The translations under genes and the position numbers were made by a program. A DNA stretch of 14,728 nt, taken from JAFNAG01 sp050011535 (GTDB taxonomy: Bacteria; Acidobacteriota; UBA6911). Location of the stretch: positions 1-14,728 of the forward strand of contig JBEKIX010000088.1 of NCBI GenBank assembly GCA_050011535.1, in the 5' to 3' direction. Under the pieces are notes generated by a model. The model saw only the letters and a list, made by a program, of their open reading frames with translations. It searched no databases and was not told the DNA's origin. The first letter of the stretch is position 1. The number at the start of each line of letters is the position of its first letter. Positions 1 to 6,128 of the stretch are shown in pieces.

Positions 1-19
1 TACGTATTGGAGGAATGCG

Positions 20-277
20 ATGCCGATGTCCAAGCTTACACTCAGCGCGGATCGCGAGTTGATCGAGGAAGCCAAAAAGCTGGCCGAGGCCGAGGGTACA
101 AGCGTTTCAGCGCTCTTTTCACGGCTGCTTCGCGCCATGACTCGCGCGCGGGCGCCGCACGAGACCGTGGGTCCCATCACCCGGAAAGCGAGCGGCATCG
201 CTCGGCTGCCCAAAACGGCGCGTGACGAACGCCTGCTTGAAGATGCGCTCGCCCGAAAATACGCGGCCAGAAAATGA
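20..277 (+). CDS. Antitoxin of a PIN-toxin pair (DUF6364-like)
   Basis: An 85-residue protein likely to be the DNA-binding antitoxin for the PIN toxin that follows. The N-terminus (KLTLSADRELIEEAKKLAEA, then EGTSVSALFSRLLRAM) has the beta-strand plus two-helix pattern of ribbon-helix-helix antitoxins of the DUF6364 kind. The charged, flexible C-terminal half (about residues 45-85) would wrap and block the toxin. The start at 20 is chosen because GGAGG at 9-13 lies 6 nt upstream; ATG at 26 is a weaker alternative. Its TGA overlaps the toxin ATG as ATGA, which is typical of coupled toxin-antitoxin operons. By family precedent the pair represses its own promoter, which would lie left of the window. 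The antitoxin role is inferred from fold pattern and position. Confidence 0.8.
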   Translation: MPMSKLTLSADRELIEEAKKLAEAEGTSVSALFSRLLRAMTRARAPHETVGPITRKASGIARLPKTARDERLLEDALARKYAARK

Positions 278-690
278 AGGCCTTCGTCGACACCAACGTG
301 CTGCTGGACGTCCTGGCAAAACGGGTGCCGTTTTATGCGGACGCGGCAAGAATCTGGTCGCTGGCAGAGCGCGGACAGATCGAGGCGCAGGTTTCCGTGA
401 TCAGCTTTAACAACATTTACTACGTCATCCGGAGAGCCGCGGATCGGAAGGCGGCTGATCAGGCGCTGCACCTGATCAGAAACGTGTTCACTGCCGTGCC
501 ATTAAACACTCAGGTTTTGAGCCAGGCGATTGACGCCGGATTCAGCGACTTTGAGGACGCGATTCAGTTTCATTCGGCGGTGTACGCGGACGCCGACTGT
601 CTTATTGCTCGGGATGCAGACCACTTCCCCGCCGGCATATTCCCGGTGCTCTCCCCCGCCGAGTTCCTGGCATCGCAGGTCGAAGGGTGA
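274..690 (+). CDS. PIN-domain toxin ribonuclease (VapC-like)
   Basis: A 138-residue PIN-domain protein, the expected length for VapC-type toxins, which are Mg-dependent endoribonucleases that cut tRNA or rRNA. The N-terminal AFVDTNVLLDVLAKR carries the first catalytic Asp (residue 6). Further acidic residues sit in GFSDFEDAIQFHSAVYADADCLIARDADHF (about residues 90-118), matching the E/D-A-hydrophobic and hxTRDxxxF-like PIN signatures; here the usual T-R-D/N is A-R-D. The segment VISFNNIYYVIRR fits the PIN subgroup that pairs with DUF6364-like antitoxins. It overlaps the antitoxin stop by 4 nt, implying translational coupling. A 68-bp palindromic repeat begins at the base after the stop codon. 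There is no sign of truncation. Confidence 0.88.
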   Translation: MKAFVDTNVLLDVLAKRVPFYADAARIWSLAERGQIEAQVSVISFNNIYYVIRRAADRKAADQALHLIRNVFTAVPLNTQVLSQAIDAGFSDFEDAIQFHSAVYADADCLIARDADHFPAGIFPVLSPAEFLASQVEG

Positions 691-758
691 TTCAAGATTG
701 CAGATTCGAGATTCGAGATTGGGAAATTTCGAATCTCGAATTTCGAATCTCAAATCCC
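691..758. repeat. Family A palindromic repeat after the toxin gene
   Basis: Units of GATTCGAGATT/AATCTCGAAT type form an inverted repeat. Bases 702-720 pair with 732-750 at 18 of 19 positions around an 11-nt loop. The element starts directly at the toxin stop and fills most of the gap to exosortase 1 (690-823). It could act as a transcription barrier or RNA-stabilising hairpin, but no T-run follows, so a classical terminator is not supported. The rest of the gap (759-822) shows no clear promoter. Confidence 0.85.
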
Positions 759-822
759 CAACCAGAGGTTACCTGCTGATTCACCCGACCACATCAGGAA
801 AGTCATTCTCTCCGTACATTCG

Positions 823-1740
823 ATGCAAAATCACGTGGCTCTAAAAACACAGACACTGATCTTCCTTGGGATTTGCCTGGCTTCGGTGCTGGTGAACTTT
901 TCACTGTTCCGGCAGCTGCTCGCGTTTTCTTTGACAAGCGATGTCGCCAGTCATATTTTTTTCATTCCGCTACTGAGCTTGGCGCTCATCCTGCGCAACA
1001 GGTCGCAGATCTTCTCCCGCATTCGGCTGGCAAGCCTGCCCGGGGGAAGTGTGCTGGTCATTGCCGGCGCGCCGCTCCTCCTCGGGAACATCGTGACTGG
1101 CAGGCTTACCGACAGTGACGTATTGTCTCTGAAGACCGCTTTAATCGTGTCGTTTTGGATCGGCGCCTTTATTCTTGCTTTTGGGATCGAAAGCTTCCGG
1201 CACGCCTGTTTTCCGCTGCTCTTCCTCTTTTTCATGGTCCCGATACCCGCGGGGTTGCTTCGGATCATCATCTCCGGCCTCCAAACCGGCTCCGCGGATG
1301 TAACTGCAATTCTGTTCAAGCTCACGCAGACACCGTATTATCGGGATGGAGTCAGCTTCATGCTTCCCCGGATCAATATAGCGATCGCAGCCGAGTGCAG
1401 CAGCATCCGCTCCAGCCTCGCCCTGCTCATCAGCTGCTCGCTGGCCGCGCATCTGGTGCTGCGGACGTTCTGGAGAAAGAGTCTTTTTGTGCTGATTGCG
1501 GTTCCCTGGTCGATGGTCAAAAATGGCATCAGGGTGGCCATACTTTCCCTGCTCTCGATCCATGTCGACAGGCGCTTTATCGTGAGCAGCGATCTGCATC
1601 ACGAGGGCGGGATCGTGTTTTTTGTCCTGGCGCTGTTGCTCCTGTGGCCTGTGCTCTGGGTGCTGCGCAGGTCGGAAAAAACACTTTCACATCCGGAGAT
1701 TCGAAATTCGAGATTGGAGATTCGAAATTCGAAATTGTAA
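823..1740 (+). CDS. Exosortase 1 (PEP-CTERM-type sorting transpeptidase)
   Basis: A 305-residue polytopic membrane protein of the exosortase/archaeosortase family. These recognise a short C-terminal signal (VPEP/VPD-type motif, hydrophobic helix, basic tail) on exported proteins, cut it and probably attach the protein to a surface carrier. The catalytic triad is visible: Cys192 in AAECSSIRSS, Arg237 in KNGIRVAIL and His259 in LHHEGGIVFF. The family segment FFMVPIP...TPYYRDGVSFMLPRI precedes Cys192. The usual ECSGIRS reads ECSSIRS here. It has about eight hydrophobic helices and no EpsI-like extension. The last 14 residues (292-305, EIRNSRLEIRNSKL) are encoded by a family A repeat, and the TAA lies in the hairpin loop. 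No Shine-Dalgarno sequence is near ATG 823, so the exact start is uncertain. It is homologous to exosortase 2 (9585). Confidence 0.93.
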   Translation: MQNHVALKTQTLIFLGICLASVLVNFSLFRQLLAFSLTSDVASHIFFIPLLSLALILRNRSQIFSRIRLASLPGGSVLVIAGAPLLLGNIVTGRLTDSDVLSLKTALIVSFWIGAFILAFGIESFRHACFPLLFLFFMVPIPAGLLRIIISGLQTGSADVTAILFKLTQTPYYRDGVSFMLPRINIAIAAECSSIRSSLALLISCSLAAHLVLRTFWRKSLFVLIAVPWSMVKNGIRVAILSLLSIHVDRRFIVSSDLHHEGGIVFFVLALLLLWPVLWVLRRSEKTLSHPEIRNSRLEIRNSKL

Positions 1741-1808
1741 GACCGGCAATCTCGAATTTCGAATCTCCAATCTCCAATCTAGAATTTCGAATCTCGAATC
1801 TCGAATCC
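1694..1808. repeat. Family A palindrome joining exosortase 1 and prsK
   Basis: A long near-perfect inverted repeat of GATTCGAAATTCGA-like units. Bases 1710-1737 pair with 1747-1774 at 27 of 28 positions around a 9-nt loop (1738-1746). Flanking units extend the stem outward with an indel. The left arm is translated as the C-terminus of exosortase 1, the stop codon TAA (1738-1740) is the first part of the loop, and the right arm runs up to 2 nt before the ATG of prsK. No Shine-Dalgarno sequence is present between the repeat and that ATG. Confidence 0.9.
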
Positions 1809-1809
1809 C

Positions 1810-3930
1810 ATGCTATCCACACTTTCTTATGCCGCGGCGATTCTGACGGCGCTGCTTGCTTGCGTTGTGGCGGTGAAGGACCGGCGCTCGTTTGCCAACC
1901 GGGCCTTCATCGCGGCACTGGCCCTTCTGTCGCTAGGAGAGGTCTTCAGAGGGCTGGGCGCCGGCGCCATTTCGGCCGACGATGCCCTGTTCTGGCAATG
2001 GGCGCGTATGGCCTGCGTTTCCCTGCTGCCGGGGACGTGCCTCCTCTTCAGCGTCACGTTCGCTCGCGCGGAGTATTCGACCTACCTGGCGCGATGGAAA
2101 TATGTGATCGCGGCCGTCTTTGTCCTGCCGCCGCTAGCGCTCATACTGCGACCAGGGCTTTTTTTCACTGCGCCTCCCATGCGCGGGACAAGCGATCAGT
2201 TTGTCTTTCCGCTCGGAACCGCGGGAAAGACCTTCTACCTGCTCTTTCTCCTGTCGGCGGTGCTCGTCCTTGCCAATCTCGAGCGCACGCTGCGCGCCTC
2301 CACCGGACGCATCCGCTGGCAGATCAAGTTCATCGTTCTCGGCATGTCAGGCATCTGCGCCGTCTGGATCTACACCAGCAGCCAGGCATTGATTTATTCC
2401 GCGCTCGACACTTCCCTTTCCATCCTGAACCCCGCCGTCCTATTCATCGCTTCAGTCTTTTTTGTCTGGGGGTTGATGCGGTCGCGCTTCCTGAATGTCG
2501 ACGTCTATCTCTCGCGCACCACCATTCAGTATTCACTCACGGCCCTGATGGCGGGCATCTATCTCGTGGCGCTCGGCCTCCTGGCCTATCAGGTCCGCGT
2601 CTTCGATTCCAGATGGCCGCTGCACCTCGATGCGCTCCTCGTCCTGCTTGCCCTGGCCGGGCTGGCGATGTTCCTGCTCTCGGACCGCCTGCAGGAGCGG
2701 ATCAAACGATTCGTAACCCGGCACTTCCGGAGACCGCTGTACGACTACCGGCGCGCCTGGATGGAGCTGAACGAAAAAACAAACTCGCTCGCCGGCGTCT
2801 ATGACCTCTGCACCGCAGTCGCGCGCATCGTCTCGCAAACGTTTGGGATTCTTTCCGTCAACATCTGGCTTTGCGATGAAGCCACGGAGCGGCTCTCCCT
2901 GATGGGCTCCACCGTATTCACGCGCGGCCAGGCTCGGGAGCTCGAACGCAGCGGCCGGCCAGTTGCAGCATTGCTGCAGGCTTTGCAGAAAGGAACTGCG
3001 CTCATCGACCTTGAAAAGAAGAATTATGCGTGGGCGAACGAGATCATGCTTGCCAAGCCGGAGTATTTTGGCGAGTTCCGCATGCGCTATATTCTGCCGC
3101 TGCAGGCCGGCGGACAACTGGTCGGCATCATGACCCTCAACAGCGACCGCGTCGGCAAGGCGCCGCTTTCCCTCGAGGATGAGGCGCTGCTCCACGCCTA
3201 CGCCGCCCAGCTGGCGGCACGTGTCCTGCAACTCAGGATGGCGGAGAGCCAGCGCAGGGCGCAGGAGGTAGAGGCATTTCAGAATGCTTCCGCCTTCTTT
3301 GTGCACGACCTCAAGAACCTGGCGTCGCGGCTTTCGCTGACCATGCAGAACCTGCCGGCTTACTTCGACAATCCCGAATTCCGCGGCGACGCCCTGAAGT
3401 TGATCGGGGAAAGTGTCGTCAAGATCGATGAGACCTGCAGCCGGCTTTCGTCGCTCAAACAAAAGCTTGAATTGCGCATTGTGGATGCCGATCTGAATGA
3501 GCTCGTGACCAGAACGCTCGATGAGTTCGAGAAGGGCGTGAATGTTCCACTGCTGAGGGATCTCCAGACTTTGCCCCGGGTCGCATTGGATCCGGAGCAG
3601 GTACAAAAAGTACTCACGAACCTGGTGTGGAACGCCGTCGACGCAAGTGGCGGCAAGGGCACCATCCGGGTGGAGACGTCGGCGACCAATCACCACGTGC
3701 AGATATCGGTCACAGACGACGGCTGCGGGATGTCGCAGGAGTTCATCGAGAACTTGCTCTTTCGGCCCTTTCGGACAACCAAGAAGCGCGGGATGGGTAT
3801 CGGGCTCTATCAAAGTAAGATGATCGTCGAGGCCCATCACGGGCGCATCGACGTCGTCAGCCAGGAGGGGCAAGGCACCACATTCCGGGTGTTGCTGCCC
3901 CTGCAACAGACTGAAAAAGCTAACCTCTAA
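1810..3930 (+). CDS. prsK: PEP-CTERM system sensor histidine kinase, PrsK-like
   Basis: A 706-residue membrane histidine kinase. Residues 1-300 hold about eight hydrophobic helices (MLSTLSYAAAILTALLACVV... onward), the PrsK-type sensor region. A GAF-like domain covers roughly residues 330-475. The phospho-acceptor box FFVHDLKNLASRLSL has His499 in the HDLKN form typical of PrsK. ATP-binding boxes follow: N box NLVWNAVDAS (Asn608), G1 DDGCGM (Asp637) and G2 KKRGMGIGL (658-666). Its expected partner is the PrsR-like regulator at 4549, separated from it by the inverted GxxExxY gene and two family B palindromes. The last residues (about ANL plus TAA) come from the family B element at 3914. ATG 1810 abuts a family A repeat and lacks a Shine-Dalgarno sequence. 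Family identity is strong; the signal sensed is unknown. Confidence 0.92.
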   Translation: MLSTLSYAAAILTALLACVVAVKDRRSFANRAFIAALALLSLGEVFRGLGAGAISADDALFWQWARMACVSLLPGTCLLFSVTFARAEYSTYLARWKYVIAAVFVLPPLALILRPGLFFTAPPMRGTSDQFVFPLGTAGKTFYLLFLLSAVLVLANLERTLRASTGRIRWQIKFIVLGMSGICAVWIYTSSQALIYSALDTSLSILNPAVLFIASVFFVWGLMRSRFLNVDVYLSRTTIQYSLTALMAGIYLVALGLLAYQVRVFDSRWPLHLDALLVLLALAGLAMFLLSDRLQERIKRFVTRHFRRPLYDYRRAWMELNEKTNSLAGVYDLCTAVARIVSQTFGILSVNIWLCDEATERLSLMGSTVFTRGQARELERSGRPVAALLQALQKGTALIDLEKKNYAWANEIMLAKPEYFGEFRMRYILPLQAGGQLVGIMTLNSDRVGKAPLSLEDEALLHAYAAQLAARVLQLRMAESQRRAQEVEAFQNASAFFVHDLKNLASRLSLTMQNLPAYFDNPEFRGDALKLIGESVVKIDETCSRLSSLKQKLELRIVDADLNELVTRTLDEFEKGVNVPLLRDLQTLPRVALDPEQVQKVLTNLVWNAVDASGGKGTIRVETSATNHHVQISVTDDGCGMSQEFIENLLFRPFRTTKKRGMGIGLYQSKMIVEAHHGRIDVVSQEGQGTTFRVLLPLQQTEKANL

Positions 3931-4003
3931 GGCTCAAAGGACTCAAAGAGCCTCAAAAAAACTCTTAGAGATTCTTCGAGTCTTGGAGCCTTCGAGGTTA
4001 GCT
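3914..4003. repeat. Family B palindromic repeat, copy 1
   Basis: A roughly 90-bp imperfect palindrome beginning AAAAAGCTAACCTC and ending GAGGTTAGCTT, with internal CTCAAAGG/CTCGAAGA-type units at 8-9 nt spacing. The left end overlaps the 3' end of prsK and supplies its stop codon TAA (3928-3930). The element matches the copy at 4451-4539 closely (about 85% by eye), in the same orientation. Together the two bracket the GxxExxY gene. Confidence 0.9.
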
Positions 4004-4018
4004 TCTGCGCCGTGGAGG

Positions 4019-4450
4019 TTACCTGATGACCCTCTTAATGCCATCCTTGAAGCGCACCACATTGAAGTTGATCAAGAACCCAAGATGAAGATCCACGAGC
4101 TTGAGCTGAGTCAGGATCTGCGCCAGGAAGACTTCGTTCAATGCCTCTACTGATTTCAGCTCGCAGACGATTCTGCTCCCAACCAACACATCAAGCCGCA
4201 CACCACAGTCAAGCTTCACGCCGTCGTACACCAGCGGCCTGGGAAGCTGCCGTTCAAAAGGAATGCCTTCTTTGTCCAGTTCGTAGCAGAAGCACTGTTC
4301 ATACACCGCCTCAAGCAGCCCTGGCCCCATGTTGCGGTGAACTTTGTAGGCACAGTCCACGACACTTCGAGCAAGCGTCTGCTCTCTTGTTGTGGGGAGA
4401 TATATAGTCATCGTGCCCATGATATTTCGAGTCCGACAGGATTCTTTCAC
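4019..4450 (-). CDS. GxxExxY family protein
   Basis: A 143-residue protein matching the GxxExxY family (PDDEXK_3-like): the segment DCAYKVHRNMGPGLLEAVYEQ holds the defining G-x-x-E-x-x-Y. Downstream are D...LDVLVGSRIVCELKSVEAL (candidate PD-(D/E)xK-like acidic and Lys residues) and LKLVDLHLGFLINFNVVRFKDGIKRVI, a typical family C-terminus. Length is normal for the family, whose function is not established; a nuclease-like fold is proposed from sequence. It is the only - strand gene inside the sorting operon and lies between two family B palindromes, which looks like a small inserted cassette. The GTG start at 4450 has GAGG 10 nt upstream, provided by the flanking repeat; ATG at 4420 or 4411 are alternatives without a Shine-Dalgarno sequence. 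Confidence 0.9.
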   Translation of the reverse strand: MKESCRTRNIMGTMTIYLPTTREQTLARSVVDCAYKVHRNMGPGLLEAVYEQCFCYELDKEGIPFERQLPRPLVYDGVKLDCGVRLDVLVGSRIVCELKSVEALNEVFLAQILTQLKLVDLHLGFLINFNVVRFKDGIKRVIR

Positions 4451-4539
4451 AAAAAGCTAACCTCGAAGGCTCGAAGGACTCAAAGAGCCTCTAAAAATCT
4501 TCTTTGAGATTCTTCGAGCCCTTAGAGCCTTCGAGGTGA
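4451..4539. repeat. Family B palindromic repeat, copy 2, with outward-facing Shine-Dalgarno ends
   Basis: The second copy of the 90-bp imperfect palindrome. Its right end reads GAGGTGA at 4533-4539, a near-ideal Shine-Dalgarno sequence 9 nt before ATG 4549 of prsR. Its left end, read on the - strand, gives GAGGTTAGCTTTTT directly before GTG 4450 of the GxxExxY gene. One palindrome therefore supplies a candidate ribosome-binding site to both divergent genes. Confidence 0.88.
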
Positions 4540-4548
4540 ATGCAACGT

Positions 4549-5901
4549 ATGGACAAACCACGAGTCCTGATCACCGAAGATGATGATTTCGTGCGCAATC
4601 AGATGAAGTGGGCGCTGAGCGCACAGTACGAAGTGTCTCTCGCCGAGGACCGGCCGTCCGCCCTGGCAATCCTCAAGAGAGAGCGTCCGCCGGCAGTGAC
4701 GCTCGATCTGGGCCTGCCTCCCTCGCCCGGCGATGCCACCGAGGGGTTTCTCGCTCTCGGCGAGATGCTGCAGGTTGATCCTCTGCTGAAGGTGCTCGTA
4801 ATCACGGGCCAGGATGAACAGGAAAACGCCCTGAATGCAATCGGCCAGGGGGCCTATGATTTCTTCTGCAAACCGGTCGACGCGGAGGCGCTCAAGGTCG
4901 TGCTCGCGCGCGCCATCCATGTCTATCAGCTCGAGCGCCAGAATCGCGAGCGCATGGCGGGAACGCAGGCCGACGGTTTTGAAGGCATGCTCGGCAAATG
5001 CGCCCGGATGCAGAGTGTGTTCGAAGACATCCGAAAAGTCGCCGCCACCGACGCGCCCGTGTTGATCTCGGGCGAAAGCGGCACCGGGAAGGAACTGGCC
5101 GCGCGCGCCATCCATCGACTGAGCGCAAGAAGAGTTAGACCATTTGTTGCCATCAACTGTAGCGCGATTCCGGAGAATCTGCTCGAAAGCGAACTGTTTG
5201 GTCACGAGAAAGGGGCGTTCACCGGCGCGCACATTCAGCGCGAAGGCCGGCTCGAAATGGTGCAGGGAGGCACCCTCTTCCTCGATGAGATCGGCGAACT
5301 GCCGGCCGCGCTCCAGGTCAAGCTGCTGCGCTTCCTGCAGGAGCACATCATCGAGCGGGTCGGCGGCCGTAGATCGATCACGGTGGATGCCCGGATCATC
5401 TGCGCCACCAATGCCGACCTGCGCAAGGAAATGGCGGAGGGCCGCTTTCGCGAAGACCTCTATTACCGGATCGGCGTCGTCATGATCGCCATGCCGCCCC
5501 TGCGAGACCGCGAAGCGGATATCAAACTGCTCGCCGAAGCTTTTCTGAAGAACCTAGCCGCCGAACACAAGAAGCCTCTGACTTTCAGCAAGAAGGCGCT
5601 GGAAACAATACAGACTTACCCATGGCCGGGGAATGTCCGCGAACTGGAGAATAAGTTGAAACGCGCTGTCATCATGGCCTCGGGAAAGCAGATCACGCAG
5701 CAGGACCTGTCGTTCGTCGGACCCTACTCCGAATATGAAGCCATGGGACTTAACAAGGCGCGCGAAGCCGTGGAGCGCAATCTGATCGAGCGCGCGCTTG
5801 CCCGCAACCGCGGCAACCTGACGAAGTGCGCCGACGAGCTCCAGATCGCCCGGTCGTCGCTGTACGAGTTAATCGAGAAGCTCGGAATTGCGAGAAAGTA
5901 A
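4549..5901 (+). CDS. prsR: PEP-CTERM system sigma-54-dependent response regulator, PrsR-like
   Basis: A 450-residue NtrC-type regulator with receiver, AAA+ and Fis-type HTH domains. In the receiver (1-120), Asp11/Asp12, phospho-acceptor Asp53 (TLDLGLP), Thr86 and Lys108 (FFCKP) are all present. The AAA+ domain (about 145-380) has Walker A GESGTGKE (175-182), the sigma-54 contact loop GAFTGA (222-227) and Walker B FLDEIGE (Asp246/Glu247). The C-terminal helices NRGNLTKCADELQIARSSLYELIEKLGI form the DNA-binding domain. Length and order match PrsR, the activator of PEP-CTERM genes. It should be phosphorylated by the PrsK-like kinase and act with sigma-54 at the -24/-12 sites found at 11621, 13124 and 13809. 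ATG 4549 is preferred over ATG 4540 because GAGGTGA (4533-4539) is 9 nt away from it and abuts 4540. Confidence 0.95.
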   Translation: MDKPRVLITEDDDFVRNQMKWALSAQYEVSLAEDRPSALAILKRERPPAVTLDLGLPPSPGDATEGFLALGEMLQVDPLLKVLVITGQDEQENALNAIGQGAYDFFCKPVDAEALKVVLARAIHVYQLERQNRERMAGTQADGFEGMLGKCARMQSVFEDIRKVAATDAPVLISGESGTGKELAARAIHRLSARRVRPFVAINCSAIPENLLESELFGHEKGAFTGAHIQREGRLEMVQGGTLFLDEIGELPAALQVKLLRFLQEHIIERVGGRRSITVDARIICATNADLRKEMAEGRFREDLYYRIGVVMIAMPPLRDREADIKLLAEAFLKNLAAEHKKPLTFSKKALETIQTYPWPGNVRELENKLKRAVIMASGKQITQQDLSFVGPYSEYEAMGLNKAREAVERNLIERALARNRGNLTKCADELQIARSSLYELIEKLGIARK

Positions 5902-5911
5902 AGAGCGATAG

Positions 5912-6107
5912 GAAATTCGAGATTAAGGACTGATTCCTGATTCGAAATTCGAAATTCGAGATTAAGGACTGATTCCTGATTCGAAATTCGAAATTCGAGA
6001 TTGATTAATTTCGAATCTCGAATCTAGAATCTCGAATGTCGAATCTCGAGATTGATTAATCTCGAATGTCGAATCTCGAGATTGATTAATCTCGAATGTC
6101 GAATCAT
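5912..6107. repeat. Family A tandem array (39-bp and 30-bp units)
   Basis: This fills almost the whole prsR-TPR gap. The first part is a 39-bp direct repeat (5913-5951 and 5952-5990, partial third from 5991) containing AAATTCGAGATTAAGGACTG and the palindromic word TTCGAAATTCGAAATTCGAG. The second part is a 30-bp direct repeat with GATTGATTAATCTCGAATGT (from 6050 and 6080, related start at 5999). The two parts are partly inverted relative to each other, so the region can also fold into hairpins. An ATG at 6096 inside the array is in frame with the next gene but lacks a Shine-Dalgarno sequence. Confidence 0.9.
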
Positions 6108-6128
6108 CTTCTCCCAGGAGATCCACCT

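Noticed and set aside
1577..1846. Low-complexity open frames with repeating EIRNSRLEI or ISNLESRI-like peptides over the family A repeats
   Set aside because: They are translations of the palindromic DNA repeat on either strand, without ribosome-binding sites or conserved domains. Only the part fused to exosortase 1 is likely translated.
2533..3906. Long antisense open frame opposite prsK, and similar ones opposite the TPR gene (6474-8492) and prsR (4522-5346)
   Set aside because: These are shadows of high-GC genes on the opposite strand and encode no recognisable domain.
5912..6107. CRISPR array
   Set aside because: Units are contiguous tandem copies with no unique spacers, there are no cas genes, and the unit length changes from 39 to 30 bp.
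6096..6128. Upstream start for the TPR lipoprotein at 6096
   Set aside because: It lies in the tandem repeat, has no Shine-Dalgarno sequence, and would add 11 residues before a clear lipoprotein signal that starts at 6129 with AGGAG.
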